A stretch of DNA of 64,000 nt, from NCBI RefSeq assembly GCF_014647755.1, contig NZ_BMPU01000004.1, positions 154,601 to 218,600 of the forward strand. Reading direction: 5' to 3'. Origin of the DNA: Porphyromonas pasteri. Lineage in GTDB: Bacteria > Bacteroidota > Bacteroidia > Bacteroidales > Porphyromonadaceae. The first letter of the stretch is position 1; each line of letters opens with the position of its first letter. Shown here piece by piece: positions 34,894 through 43,992 of this stretch. Below the pieces are notes generated by a model. It searched no databases. It was not told the DNA's origin and saw only the letters and a program-made list of their open reading frames with translations. A program made the position numbers and the translations under genes.

Positions 34894-35160
34894 ATGGCTG
34901 CATCAGAAGTACGCTACCTCACTCCCCTGACCGTAGATAGCAAGAAGAAGAAGTACTGCCGCTTCAAGAAGAGCGGTATCAAGTATATCGACTACAAGGA
35001 TCCCGACTTCCTCAAGCGTTTCCTCAACGAACAGGGTAAGATCCTCCCCCGCCGTATCACCGGCACGAGCCTCAAGTTCCAGCGTCGCGTCGCACAGGCT
35101 GTCAAGCGTGCTCGTCACCTTGCCCTGCTGCCCTACGTCACGGACAACATGGCTAAGTAA
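34894..35160 (+). CDS. rpsR: Ribosomal protein bS18
   Basis: 88 residues. [25 protein letters not shown] and the C-terminal [25 protein letters not shown] are the bS18 core; the partner of bS6 on the platform of the small subunit. A purine-rich AAAGGAG lies before the ATG. No zinc ribbon is present. Confidence 0.97.
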   Translation: MAASEVRYLTPLTVDSKKKKYCRFKKSGIKYIDYKDPDFLKRFLNEQGKILPRRITGTSLKFQRRVAQAVKRARHLALLPYVTDNMAK

Positions 35161-35220
35161 GGTCTATCCCCCCTTACTCATCCACTTAGTAACGAATAAA
35201 CATAGAGGAGACAGAATACA

Positions 35221-35745
35221 ATGGAAGTTATTTTGAAAGAAGACGTAGTCGGTCTCGGCTACAAGGACGATGTCGTCACAGTAAAGAACGGCTACGGTCG
35301 CAACTTTCTAATCCCCACCGGTAAGGCTATCATCGCTACGGAAGCTGCGAAGAAGATCCTCGCAGAGAACCTCCGTCAGCGCGCTCACAAGATCGCCGCT
35401 ATCAAGAAGGAAGCCGAAGAGCGTGCCCAGAAGTACCAGGGCGTACGCCTCTCTATCACGGCTCACACCAACGTCGCTACGGGTAGCCTCTACGGCTCCG
35501 TCACGGGTGCTGAGATCGCCGAAGAGCTCACGAAGCTCGGCCTCGAAACCGACCGCAAGCTCGTCTACATCAAGGCTATCAAGGAAATCGGTAACTACAC
35601 CGCTATCGTGCGCCTGCACAAGGAAGTGGCTGTAGAAATCCCCGTCGAAGTTCTCTCCGACGCTCCTAAGGCTGAAGAAAAGAAGGAAGAAGCTCCTGCT
35701 CCTGCTGAAGCTCCCGCTGAAGAAGAAGCACCTGCTGAAGCCTAA
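35221..35745 (+). CDS. rplI: Ribosomal protein bL9 with acidic Pro/Ala tail
   Basis: 174 residues. The N-terminal domain (MEVILKEDVVGLGYKDDVVTVKNGYGRNFLIP) and connecting helix are typical; the C-terminal rRNA-binding domain follows. The protein then carries a low-complexity tail of about 25 residues rich in Glu, Ala, Pro and Lys (from about residue 150), beyond the usual length of about 150. Such tails occur in other Bacteroidota L9 proteins. A strong terminator follows. Confidence 0.97.
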   Translation: MEVILKEDVVGLGYKDDVVTVKNGYGRNFLIPTGKAIIATEAAKKILAENLRQRAHKIAAIKKEAEERAQKYQGVRLSITAHTNVATGSLYGSVTGAEIAEELTKLGLETDRKLVYIKAIKEIGNYTAIVRLHKEVAVEIPVEVLSDAPKAEEKKEEAPAPAEAPAEEEAPAEA

Positions 35746-35769
35746 GGGATCACTCCCCATAGACTACAC

Positions 35770-35814
35770 CCCGCCCCTACGGCACGTCCTCACTTGGACA
35801 GCCGTAGGGGCGGG
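35770..35814 (+). terminator. Terminator of the S6-S18-L9 operon
   Basis: 14-bp stem CCCGCCCCTACGGC with GCCGTAGGGGCGGG, 25 bases after the rplI stop. Confidence 0.85.
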
Positions 35815-35887
35815 CTTCGTTTGTGCGCCGTAGGAAGCAGGTAGAGGCAAAGTATAAATGATGCTTATATCGATATAGAGAAATTCA

Positions 35888-35919
35888 TTTGTATAGATTC
35901 ATTAACTCCCCTACCTTTG
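35888..35919 (+). promoter_or_regulatory. Promoter TTTG-N20-TACCTTTG
   Basis: TTTG at 35888-35891 and TACCTTTG at 35912-35919, 36 bases before dps. Confidence 0.7.
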
Positions 35920-35954
35920 CAGTGTAATCATTAACACTTTAATACGACAAGACA

Positions 35955-36428
35955 ATGAACGTACTCTCAATCACTGGCCTCAACGCTAACCAGGTCGCAC
36001 CTATCGTCAAGGGTCTTCAGCAGCTCCTCGCTGACTTCCAGGTATACTATGCTAACCTCCGCGGCTACCACTGGCACGTCCGCGGCCCTCAGTTCTTCAC
36101 GCTGCACAGCCAGTTCGAGAAGATGTATGACGAAGCTGCTGAGTCAGTAGACGAGATCGCAGAGCGCATCCTCCAGCTCGGTGCTACGCCTGAGAACCGC
36201 TTCAGCGAATACCTCAAGATCAGCCAGCTCAAGGAGCAGACCAACGTCAGCGCCGCCAGCGACATCATCTCCGCTATCCTCGAATCGCTCCGCGTACTCA
36301 TCGCCCAGGAGCGTGCCGTCCTCGCTCTGGCTGACGAAGCTGGCGACACGGCTACGAGCGATCTCCTCTCTGACCTCCTCGATGGTCAGGAAAAGACCGC
36401 TTGGATGGTAGCTGCCTACCTCGGCTAA
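35955..36428 (+). CDS. dps: Dps family ferritin-like DNA-protection protein
   Basis: 157 residues. The ferroxidase site is formed by YHWHVRGPQFFTLHSQFEKMYDEAAESVDEIAER split into its motifs: His in HWHVRG (near 38), and Asp/Glu in the following helix (DEAAESVDE near 60-70). Dps dodecamers oxidise Fe(II) with H2O2, store iron and protect DNA in oxidative stress, as needed by an anaerobe meeting oxygen. It is a single gene with its own promoter and terminator. Control by OxyR or similar is plausible, but I see no operator I can name. Confidence 0.95.
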   Translation: MNVLSITGLNANQVAPIVKGLQQLLADFQVYYANLRGYHWHVRGPQFFTLHSQFEKMYDEAAESVDEIAERILQLGATPENRFSEYLKISQLKEQTNVSAASDIISAILESLRVLIAQERAVLALADEAGDTATSDLLSDLLDGQEKTAWMVAAYLG

Positions 36429-36465
36429 GCACCTCGCTCCACGCGCGTACCTTATATATACGACC

Positions 36466-36523
36466 AGCCACCCCGCAGTCTCTCATCCCCATATATCAGG
36501 GGCGTGGAGACTGCGGGGTGGCT
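36466..36523 (+). terminator. Terminator after dps
   Basis: 17-bp perfect stem (arm AGCCACCCCGCAGTCTC) with a 24-base loop that can form its own small hairpin (CCCC with GGGG). Confidence 0.85.
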
Positions 36524-36554
36524 GCTTCATGAGCGTTAGCCGAGGAGAATTAGC

Positions 36555-36562
36555 TACTTTTG
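36555..36562 (+). promoter_or_regulatory. Promoter -7 box TACTTTTG
   Basis: Consensus match only 13 bases before the ATG of the polyprenyl synthase, implying a very short leader. Confidence 0.5.
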
Positions 36563-36575
36563 CAAGGAATTAACG

Positions 36576-37571
36576 ATGCGCCGACAGCCCATGCACGACC
36601 TCAATCATATCAAAGCCCCCGTGGCCGCCCTCGTGGATGACTTCCACAGCCAGTTCACTTCGATCCTCGCGACCAAGTCCGAATGGCTGAAAGAAGCCAT
36701 TGAGCACCTCAGTGCCTCCACAGGGAAGCAGGTACGCCCCATCCTCACAGCCCTCATCGCTGGGCTGCTGCGTGGTGACGTGCCCCCACAGCGGAGCATC
36801 GATGCGGCCGTACTGCTGGAGCTGATCCATACGGCGACACTCATCCATGACGACGTCATTGATGAGGCGAAGACCCGTCGTGGCCGCCCCACCCTCGGGG
36901 TGCTCTTCGACAACCGTGTGGCGGTGCTGATGGGAGACTTCATCCTCTCCTCCGCCCTCGTGGGAGCTATCGCCCTCTCCGACCTGCGTATCATGGGTAT
37001 CGTCTCAGCTATCGGGCGCGAGCTCACCGAAGGGGAAATCCGCCAGTTCGAGACCGCCGAGGGCGTCATCCTCGACGAAGCCACCTACTACGATATCATC
37101 TTCCAGAAGACCGCTGTACTCTTCCGCTCCTGTGCCGAGGTCGCAGCCATCACCGTCGAGGCGAGCGCCGCAGACTATGACCGTGCCGCCCGCATCGGTG
37201 CTGCACTGGGTATGGCCTTCCAGATCCGTGACGATATCTTCGACTACAATCGCTCTGACGTAGGCAAGCCCACGGGCAACGATATCCGTGAGGGTAAGAT
37301 CACCCTCCCCCTACTCCACGTCCTCACCGAGCTTCAGAAGGAGGGCAAGGCAGCACCCTACCTCCAGCTCCTCGAGGAAAAGCCCATCGCCGAGGAGAGC
37401 ATCGAGCGCCTCACCATCCTCGCCCACGAAGGGGGGGGTATGGACTACGCTTGGCAGCGCCTCTACCATTACATAGACGAGGCGAAGACACTCCTCCTAT
37501 CCTTCCCCGAGAGCGTGTACCACTCCTCCCTCATCGACCTCGCCGACTACATCGCCGAGCGCACCATCTAA
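36576..37571 (+). CDS. All-trans polyprenyl diphosphate synthase
   Basis: 331 residues. The two Asp-rich motifs are present: LIHDDVIDEAKTRRGRPT near 90 (first, DDxxD) and QIRDDIFDY near 217 (second). It chains isopentenyl units onto an allylic diphosphate; in Bacteroidota this type usually makes the side chain of menaquinone. The small residues before the first motif favour a long product, but length cannot be fixed by eye. An operon with the sensor-like membrane protein and the phosphoesterase is possible (32- and 3-base gaps). Confidence 0.93.
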   Translation: MRRQPMHDLNHIKAPVAALVDDFHSQFTSILATKSEWLKEAIEHLSASTGKQVRPILTALIAGLLRGDVPPQRSIDAAVLLELIHTATLIHDDVIDEAKTRRGRPTLGVLFDNRVAVLMGDFILSSALVGAIALSDLRIMGIVSAIGRELTEGEIRQFETAEGVILDEATYYDIIFQKTAVLFRSCAEVAAITVEASAADYDRAARIGAALGMAFQIRDDIFDYNRSDVGKPTGNDIREGKITLPLLHVLTELQKEGKAAPYLQLLEEKPIAEESIERLTILAHEGGGMDYAWQRLYHYIDEAKTLLLSFPESVYHSSLIDLADYIAERTI

Positions 37572-37602
37572 CCCCCTTCTTCACGACATATCCTATTAGA
37601 CA

Positions 37603-38190
37603 ATGAGTACTAAGTCCGCCAACCGCACCATCTCCGTCTCGATCTACGCCCTCGTCTGGCTCGTACTGATCATCCTACAGACCCTCGTTACGACCGTGCA
37701 GGGGACGCCCGAGATGTCGGTCTTCACCAATCCCCGACTCTACTACTCGACGTGGCTCACGGACCTCTATCTGGTCGTGATCTTCTACCTCAACTACTTC
37801 GTCCTCGCACCACGCCTGATGCGTCGCCGCCTCTTCCAGCCCTATCTGTGGATGACGCTGGCGGCTGCACTCATCGGCTTCATCATCCCCATCCTCTGCT
37901 ATAGCCTCTGGGATCTCACGATGCCTGGCGTAGCCGAAGGTACGGTACCCATCTCCTCCCTCGGCGTCATCGGCGTCGTAGCTGCGATGGCTATCGGCCT
38001 CTCCGTCCGTGGGCTCTACGAATGGGACAGCCTCGGACAGGAAGTCCGCGCCCTCAAGGAAGAGAAGACCAAGTGGGATACCGAGCGTGACGAACTGCAG
38101 CGTGAGCTTACGATCCTCAAGGCCAGCGCTGCTACCGCTGAGTCCAGAGAGGCACTCCCCTCTAGCGAGGAGACCACCGATACCCTCTAA
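37603..38190 (+). CDS. Four-helix membrane protein with C-terminal coiled coil (sensor-like)
   Basis: 195 residues. Membrane segments lie at about 9-29, 53-70, 83-104 and 117-136, followed by an amphipathic coiled coil (RGLYEWDSLGQEVRALKEEK onward, 140-180) and a short acidic tail. The layout, including LNYFVLAPRLMRRRLFQPYLWMT split over helix and loop, resembles the N-terminal membrane half of LytS-type histidine kinases of Bacteroidota, but the protein stops where the kinase domain should begin. It has no recognisable catalytic part. It starts 31 bases after the polyprenyl synthase and ends 3 bases before the phosphoesterase. Function unknown. Confidence 0.75.
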   Translation: MSTKSANRTISVSIYALVWLVLIILQTLVTTVQGTPEMSVFTNPRLYYSTWLTDLYLVVIFYLNYFVLAPRLMRRRLFQPYLWMTLAAALIGFIIPILCYSLWDLTMPGVAEGTVPISSLGVIGVVAAMAIGLSVRGLYEWDSLGQEVRALKEEKTKWDTERDELQRELTILKASAATAESREALPSSEETTDTL

Positions 38191-38193
38191 AGC

Positions 38194-39690
38194 ATGAAGA
38201 GACGCAGACGCTCCACACTCCGCGGGCATCAGCCCCCCAAGAGGAAGCGCCGCTGGCGTATCGCCCTCATCGTCCTCGCCGTCCTGCTCGTCGGGATAGG
38301 GATTCTCTTTAAGCTCCGCTGGCGCGCATGGTTCGGCAATGTGCCCGAAGAAGCCTACACGACCGAGCAGGCTGTGAGCCGCGTCACGCTGACGCCTGGC
38401 GAGGACTTCGCTTCACAGCGCACGATCACTTGGCTCTCGGGAGAGACCGCCCAGCCCGCTGAGCTTCTTCTACGCACCATCAATGAGAAGGGCGATACCC
38501 TCCGCCCCGTCTCCTTCGTCCCCACAAGCGAGGTCATCGCCTCCCGCTCGGGGCGAGGTTGCTATTATCAAGTCCATCTCGACAGCCTCATCTCGGGTCG
38601 CAGCTACCTCTACACGATCCGCGTGCAGGGCACCGACCCCGTCTCGGGACGCTTCGCTATGCCCAGCGAAGACCGTGCGACGCACTTCGTCTATATGGGT
38701 GATGTACAAGACCCCAGTATTACTGAGAGCAAGCGCTACTTCGACTACCTCCGCCACACAGCTGACTCCATCGACTTCTTCGCCTTCGCAGGTGACCAGA
38801 TCGAGGGGCCTACGGATGCCTATTGGAGAGCGTGGTACACCAGCATCGGCAGTCTCACGCGCAGCATCCCCATCATCGCAGCACCAGGCAACCATGAGTA
38901 CCTGAAGAAGGGCTTCGGGCGCGAACTCGATCCCCGCTGGGTACGTCAGTTCGGCTACCCTACCAATGGGCCGAAGGACTTCCTCGGGCGAAGCTACTTC
39001 ATTGATATGCCGCTCCTACGCTTCATCGTCATGGACACCACAGACATTATGGGTCTGGGTGCTATCAATCAGCACAAGGAATGGCTACGCTCTGCGCTCA
39101 AGGGCTCGCACCAGCCTTGGCAGATCGTCCTCTTCCACCACGCCGTAGACTGCGTGCGTGACGGGCGAAAGAATCTGGTGATGCACTACGTCTTCAAGGA
39201 CGAGCTCATCGAGGGAGGTGCCGACCTCGTCCTGCAGGGCCACGACCATGGCTATGCTCGTGCCACGACGCGTGGCGAAAAGGGTGACACCATTGCCCCA
39301 GCCTTCGTCATCAGCTCCGCCTCGCCTAAGGTCTACCGCAATGGCTTCGACGCCGTGCACGACCGCTTAGGCTCAGGTCTCAAGCTCTACCAGCGCATCA
39401 GCGTCGACTCCGCCACTATCTCCTACGCCTCCTACCGCTTCCCCGAGCCCGTCAAGGGACATCCCGACAGCATCATCCCCGAGACGAAGCGGCTCTATGA
39501 CTCCATCGTCATCGACAAGGGTACGGCCGGACAGCCCCGTGTGAGGGACTTCGCTCGCACGCTGCCCGAGCGCTTCGAGTTCGACTCCTTCGGCTCCGAT
39601 AGCAAGGGTCGTAAGAAAGCTGCTCAATATGCCAAGGAGGTGCGTGACCGCAAGGCCTCCCACGCCTCACAGCACAGCAACTCTAAGTAG
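38194..39690 (+). CDS. Membrane-anchored metallophosphoesterase (purple-acid-phosphatase-like)
   Basis: 498 residues. A very basic N-terminus and one membrane segment (about 25-45) precede a beta-sandwich (fibronectin-like, about 65-160) and a calcineurin-type metal site: GDVQDPS, FAGDQIEG, GNHEY, FHHAVD and GHDHGY supply the expected Asp, Asn and His ligands in order. It would hydrolyse phosphate esters on the periplasmic side. The C-terminus is Lys/Ser/His-rich. The substrate is unknown. Confidence 0.9.
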   Translation: MKRRRRSTLRGHQPPKRKRRWRIALIVLAVLLVGIGILFKLRWRAWFGNVPEEAYTTEQAVSRVTLTPGEDFASQRTITWLSGETAQPAELLLRTINEKGDTLRPVSFVPTSEVIASRSGRGCYYQVHLDSLISGRSYLYTIRVQGTDPVSGRFAMPSEDRATHFVYMGDVQDPSITESKRYFDYLRHTADSIDFFAFAGDQIEGPTDAYWRAWYTSIGSLTRSIPIIAAPGNHEYLKKGFGRELDPRWVRQFGYPTNGPKDFLGRSYFIDMPLLRFIVMDTTDIMGLGAINQHKEWLRSALKGSHQPWQIVLFHHAVDCVRDGRKNLVMHYVFKDELIEGGADLVLQGHDHGYARATTRGEKGDTIAPAFVISSASPKVYRNGFDAVHDRLGSGLKLYQRISVDSATISYASYRFPEPVKGHPDSIIPETKRLYDSIVIDKGTAGQPRVRDFARTLPERFEFDSFGSDSKGRKKAAQYAKEVRDRKASHASQHSNSK

Positions 39691-39727
39691 TGCCCATATC
39701 AAGTCGCACACGTAATACATCAACCCT

Positions 39728-40066
39728 ATGGACAGTCAGAAAGTAGACCTCTTCCTTGCCGCTAACCAGAAGTTCTTTAGCCCCACGCAGATCCTCACCA
39801 TCAAGGACCGTCTGCTCGCCCTCGATGATGACAAGTTCACCCTGATCAACGCCTTGGACTACAAGGATCCCACGATGATGATCATCGTATCAGTCTTCGC
39901 AGGCTCACTCGGCATCGATCGCTTCATGCTCGGCGACACGGGCTACGGCGTGCTCAAGCTCCTCACGTGTGGTGGCTGCGGCATCCTGACGATCATCGAC
40001 TGGTTCAACATTCAGGATCTGACTCGCAATCAGAACTACACCAAGCTCCTGCAGATCATCAGCTAA
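39728..40066 (+). CDS. TM2 domain protein
   Basis: 112 residues. A soluble N-terminal 45 residues precede two helices with the TM2 signature: GSLGIDRFMLGDTGYGVLKL, then CGGCGILTIIDWFNI. TM2 proteins are small inner-membrane proteins of unknown role, in Bacteroidota often next to a DUF2752 gene, as here. It starts 37 bases after the phosphoesterase. Confidence 0.88.
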   Translation: MDSQKVDLFLAANQKFFSPTQILTIKDRLLALDDDKFTLINALDYKDPTMMIIVSVFAGSLGIDRFMLGDTGYGVLKLLTCGGCGILTIIDWFNIQDLTRNQNYTKLLQIIS

Positions 40067-40098
40067 GCCCCCACTCGGGTAGCCCACTTCTCTCGGGG

Positions 40099-40515
40099 AT
40101 GAATCACACTCCCCTTCCCCCTACACAGCCCCATCGCTCCCCCCTCAAGCAGCGCCGATACCTACTCATCGGTCTTCTGCTCCTCGGGGTAGCTATGGGG
40201 CTGTATGCTTTCCTTGATCCAGCGACCTACCCCTTCCCTCGCTGCATCATCCGCTCCGCCACGGGCTATCGCTGCCCAGGGTGCGGACTCCAGCGCGCAG
40301 CTCACGCCCTCCTCCATGGGCACCTCACCGAAGCCTTTAGCTACAACCGCGCACTCCTCTTCACCATCCCCCTTCTCCTACTCTACGGCTACGCGGAGCT
40401 CTTCCCCCAGCGAGCACCCCGCCTCAGGCGCATCCTTCAGCATCCGCTGACCCTCGGCCTCCTCGTCATCGGTGTCATCGGCTGGTGGATCGCACGTAAC
40501 CTCTTTGGCTGGTAG
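40099..40515 (+). CDS. DUF2752 membrane protein
   Basis: 138 residues with three hydrophobic segments. The family motif is CIIRSATGYRCPGCGLQRAAHALLHG (shown here only as a landmark around residues 50-75: Cys, then CPGCGLQRA). It has no known function. The ATG at 40099 was chosen; the upstream frame overlaps the TM2 gene. The pairing with TM2 is conserved in the phylum. Confidence 0.87.
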   Translation: MNHTPLPPTQPHRSPLKQRRYLLIGLLLLGVAMGLYAFLDPATYPFPRCIIRSATGYRCPGCGLQRAAHALLHGHLTEAFSYNRALLFTIPLLLLYGYAELFPQRAPRLRRILQHPLTLGLLVIGVIGWWIARNLFGW

Positions 40516-40579
40516 AGAGGAGCTTCTTCCTCCTTTCACTCATCCACTATCGCCACTCGCTCCAAGGATGGGAAATGCA

Positions 40580-40680
40580 ACCAGTACTGGTCGATAAAGC
40601 GACCAGTACTAGTCACAGCTCGGAGCAGTAGTGGTTGCGATGAGTGAGCAGTACTGGTTCGCGCGCTGACCAGTACTGGT
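40580..40680. repeat. 22-bp-pitch array, ACCAGTACTGGT type, five units
   Basis: Cores at 40580 (ACCAGTACTGGT), 40602 (ACCAGTACTAGT), 40624 (AGCAGTAGTGGT), 40647 (AGCAGTACTGGT) and 40669 (ACCAGTACTGGT). It lies between DUF2752 and the tRNA-Ser promoter. Confidence 0.9.
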
Positions 40681-40781
40681 CCACATTCCGCCCCTCCACA
40701 AGGCACATGCTACCTACCTCGCACAGCCTCCCCAGCAAAGTCTGCCACAGGTGTCCGAGACACGAGCTGAAAGCGTGGCAG

Positions 40782-40813
40782 TTTGGCAGTATACAGATAT
40801 TATTATACCTTTG
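40782..40813 (+). promoter_or_regulatory. Promoter TTTG-N20-TACCTTTG of tRNA-Ser
   Basis: TTTG at 40782-40785 and TACCTTTG at 40806-40813, 42 bases before the mature tRNA. Confidence 0.7.
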
Positions 40814-40855
40814 CGGAGCTTTCCAATTAAGTAGAAGCCTTAAGCAGGCTGATAA

Positions 40856-40943
40856 GGAGAGGTGCTCGAGTGGTTGAAGAGGCACGCCTGGAAAGTGTGT
40901 AAACGCCAAAAGCGTTTCGCGGGTTCGAATCCCGCCCTCTCCG
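40856..40943 (+). tRNA. tRNA-Ser (GGA)
   Basis: 88 bases. The acceptor stem GGAGAGG pairs with CCTCTCC, followed by discriminator G. The anticodon loop CTGGAAA has anticodon GGA at 40890-40892. A long variable arm (AACGCCAAAAGCGTT) and the T arm GCGGGTTCGAATCCCGC are as expected for a class II serine tRNA. CCA is not encoded. Confidence 0.97.
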
Positions 40944-40968
40944 CAGTATATAGCATGAGCGATCAAGT

Positions 40969-40998
40969 GAGCGAGACTCTCTTCGTCGCTCTTTTTTT
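40969..40998 (+). terminator. Terminator after tRNA-Ser
   Basis: Stem GAGCGA with TCGCTC followed by seven T. The rest of the stretch to 41167 shows no gene. Confidence 0.75.
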
Positions 40999-41167
40999 CT
41001 TTATCCCTGCATCGGGGGAAGAGCCGTAGGCTACGGAGAGCGCTCCGCAGCTCTCTGCCTGCGCACACCCGCAGGCAACTAAGATGGCATCGTCTTTGTT
41101 AGGATAAGAGTGGGACTAAGGCCGGATACGCCTGTCCGCTCAAACGACAAGACAACATAGATAACGA

Positions 41168-43171
41168 ATGATAGAACAAAAGAAAACAGGCGGGTCAGGG
41201 CGTCCCTTCCGCTTCAACGAACTCTGGATCTACGCGATCATCCTCGCTATCCTCGGGGGGCTCTTCCTCTGGGATGGTGGCTTCGGCGAGAATAAGGATA
41301 TGAGTTGGAACGAATTCCGCCAGATGATGAATCAGGGTGCCTTCACCCAGATCACCGTCGACCGCGGGGAGAAGACCGCCACAGCACAGCTGAACAAGCA
41401 TGCTGCCGATAGCCTCTTCACCCACCGCTCACCCGTGCTGGGCCGCGAGCAGAAGCGCATCGAGTACACGGTAAAGACGCAGATCCCTACCGTCGACCGC
41501 TTCGCCGAAGCCTACGACACGAGCGGCACGACCGCCAAGGTAGCCTACAAGGAAGAGAGCTCCCGCTGGATCTCTCTCACGGCCAATATCGTCCCCTTCA
41601 TCATCATCGCCCTCTTCTGGATCTACATCTTCCGCCGCTCATCGGGTGGCGCAGGTGGCGGTGTAGGAGGTGGTATCTTCAATATCAGCAAGAGCAAGGC
41701 TCAGCTGTACGAGAAGGAGAGCACCTCAGTGACCTTCAATGATGTAGCAGGTCTACACGAAGCGAAGGTCGAGATCGAGGAGATCGTCCACTTCCTCAAG
41801 AATCCCGCTAAGTACACGCAGCTCGGGGGTAAGATCCCCAAGGGCGCACTACTCGTAGGCCCTCCAGGGACGGGTAAGACCCTACTGGCAAAGGCCGTAG
41901 CAGGTGAGGCACACGTACCCTTCTTCTCACTTGCCGGATCGGACTTCGTCGAGATGTTCGTCGGCGTCGGGGCATCACGCGTCCGTGACCTCTTCAAGAC
42001 GGCCAAGGAGAAGGCCCCCTGTATCATCTTCATCGACGAAATCGATGCGGTGGGTCGTGCCCGTGGTCGCAACAACAACCTCGGGGGCAACGATGAGCGT
42101 GAGAATACGCTGAACCAGCTCCTCACCGAGATGGACGGCTTCGGCACCAATAGCGGGATCATCGTGCTGGCTGCTACGAACCGCGCCGACATCCTCGACG
42201 CCGCCCTCCTGCGTGCAGGCCGCTTCGACCGTCAGATCTATGTAGACCTTCCCGACGTCCACGACCGTAAGGAGATCTTCCTCGTGCACCTTCGCCCGCT
42301 GAAGATCGACGAATCTGTCGACGTCGACCTCTTGGCACGCCGCACCCCAGGCTTCTCGGGTGCTGACATCGCCAATATATGTAATGAGGCAGCCCTCATC
42401 GCTGCCCGCGCTGGCAAGGAGTTCATCTCCCGTGATGACTTTATGAACGCCGTCGACCGCGTCGTCGGTGGTCTGGAGAAGAAGAACAAGATGACCACCG
42501 AAGAGGAGCGTCACAGCATCGCCCTCCACGAAGCTGGACACGCCACGGTCAGCTGGTTCCTCCAGTACGCCAATCCGCTGGTCAAGGTCACCATCGTACC
42601 TAGAGGTAAGGCCCTCGGTGCCGCTTGGTACCTCCCCGAGGAGCGTCAGATCACCACGACCCAAGCTCTGCGCGACCAGATGTGCGCCACACTCGCAGGT
42701 CGTGCCGCCGAAGAGGTCTTCCTCGGTCGCATCTCTACGGGTGCAGCCAACGACCTCGAGCACACCACGAAGACGGCCTATGCTATGGTCGCCTACTACG
42801 GGATGAGCGACAAGCTCCCCAACGTCAACTACTACGACATGCAGGGTGATGGCTATGGCCTGACGAAGCCCTACAGCGATCGCACCGCCGAGCTCATCGA
42901 CGAAGAGGCTCGCGAGATCGTCCGTGTCGAGTACGAGCGTGCTAAGGAGCTCCTCCGTGAGCATGCCGAAGGCCTCAAGACGCTGACGCAGCTCCTCCTG
43001 GACCGCGAGGTCATCTACACCGAAGATGTAGAGCACATCTTCGGCAAGCGCCCTTGGGTCAGTCGCACTGACGAAATGATCCTGGAGCGCGAAGAAAAGA
43101 ATCAGGAGAAGGAGCAGGTACAAGAATCCACAACCCCAACAACAGATACAGAAGCAACATCGAATGAGTAA
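41168..43171 (+). CDS. ftsH: ATP-dependent zinc metalloprotease FtsH
   Basis: 667 residues. Two membrane helices (about 13-32 and 137-157) flank a periplasmic domain; a Gly-rich linker leads to the AAA+ domain with Walker A GPPGTGKT at 231-238 and the pore loop in the following helix. The protease domain has HEAGH at 454-458. FtsH extracts and degrades membrane and regulatory proteins as a hexamer. A Glu/Gln/Thr-rich tail ends it. It overlaps cdsA by eight bases, so the two are coupled. Confidence 0.97.
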   Translation: MIEQKKTGGSGRPFRFNELWIYAIILAILGGLFLWDGGFGENKDMSWNEFRQMMNQGAFTQITVDRGEKTATAQLNKHAADSLFTHRSPVLGREQKRIEYTVKTQIPTVDRFAEAYDTSGTTAKVAYKEESSRWISLTANIVPFIIIALFWIYIFRRSSGGAGGGVGGGIFNISKSKAQLYEKESTSVTFNDVAGLHEAKVEIEEIVHFLKNPAKYTQLGGKIPKGALLVGPPGTGKTLLAKAVAGEAHVPFFSLAGSDFVEMFVGVGASRVRDLFKTAKEKAPCIIFIDEIDAVGRARGRNNNLGGNDERENTLNQLLTEMDGFGTNSGIIVLAATNRADILDAALLRAGRFDRQIYVDLPDVHDRKEIFLVHLRPLKIDESVDVDLLARRTPGFSGADIANICNEAALIAARAGKEFISRDDFMNAVDRVVGGLEKKNKMTTEEERHSIALHEAGHATVSWFLQYANPLVKVTIVPRGKALGAAWYLPEERQITTTQALRDQMCATLAGRAAEEVFLGRISTGAANDLEHTTKTAYAMVAYYGMSDKLPNVNYYDMQGDGYGLTKPYSDRTAELIDEEAREIVRVEYERAKELLREHAEGLKTLTQLLLDREVIYTEDVEHIFGKRPWVSRTDEMILEREEKNQEKEQVQESTTPTTDTEATSNE

Positions 43172-43979
43172 CCTCGTCAAGCGAGCCATCTTCGGCTCCC
43201 TCTATGTAGGCCTGATCCTCGCGGCACTCCTGCTGCGTGAGCACCTCGTCTACATGATCGTCTTCGGCCTCTTGGCCTTCCTCGGTACCTGGGAGTGGTC
43301 GAACCTCGTATCGACTCACCGCCTCTTCCCCTTGCGCCGCATCTTCGACGCTACGGCAGCTGTCTATCTCTTCTGGGCAACCCACGAGATCGCTGACAAG
43401 GGGATCGCGTACGCCGCCTTCCTCGTACCCTACGCTGGCTACCTGCTCTACATCTTGGTACGCAGCATCTACAGCGAGCGTCAGGCTATGCCGACCGACT
43501 TGGCGAAGGTGATCTTTGGGCAGATCTATGTCGGGGGCTTCCTCAGCATCGCGAATATCTTCTACACCGATACCGATACCTCGATCATCCTCCTCACGAT
43601 CTTCGTCTCGATCTGGGCCAACGATACGGGCGCTTATCTGGCGGGCTCGACCCTCGGACGTCATAAGCTCTTCCCCTCCGTATCACCTAAGAAGAGCTGG
43701 GAAGGCTTCGTCGGCGGGCTCATCGCAGCCGTCGTCGCTACGGGTCTTCTCCTCGGCTGGGAGCAGTGCTATATCGGTGTCATCATCTCTATCGCCGCTA
43801 CGTGGGGTGACCTCTTCGAGTCGATGGTCAAGCGTAGTGTCGGTGTCAAGGACTCGGGCAATATCATCCCTGGTCATGGTGGTATCCTCGACCGCATTGA
43901 CAGCCTCCTCTTCACACTGCCCTTCGTGGCCTTCTTCCTCTGGGTACTCTACACCTATCAGCTGATCCACCTCGCCTAA
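43164..43979 (+). CDS. cdsA: Phosphatidate cytidylyltransferase
   Basis: 271 residues with seven or eight membrane helices. The CDS signature near the C-terminus is complete (SMVKRSVGVKDSGNIIPGHGGILDRIDS spans about 217-245; key residues Lys, Asp, Pro-Gly-His-Gly-Gly and Asp-Arg-x-Asp). It makes CDP-diacylglycerol, the common precursor of bacterial phospholipids. The start lies inside ftsH, an arrangement seen in other Bacteroidota. Confidence 0.96.
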   Translation: MSNLVKRAIFGSLYVGLILAALLLREHLVYMIVFGLLAFLGTWEWSNLVSTHRLFPLRRIFDATAAVYLFWATHEIADKGIAYAAFLVPYAGYLLYILVRSIYSERQAMPTDLAKVIFGQIYVGGFLSIANIFYTDTDTSIILLTIFVSIWANDTGAYLAGSTLGRHKLFPSVSPKKSWEGFVGGLIAAVVATGLLLGWEQCYIGVIISIAATWGDLFESMVKRSVGVKDSGNIIPGHGGILDRIDSLLFTLPFVAFFLWVLYTYQLIHLA

Positions 43980-43992
43980 TTCTTTAGCTCCG

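Noticed and set aside
40613..41068. A 151-codon open frame on the minus strand across the array and tRNA-Ser
   Set aside because: Its GEGGIRTRE-type peptide is the antisense reading of a tRNA-Ser gene, a known source of false genes; it also crosses a promoter and an array.
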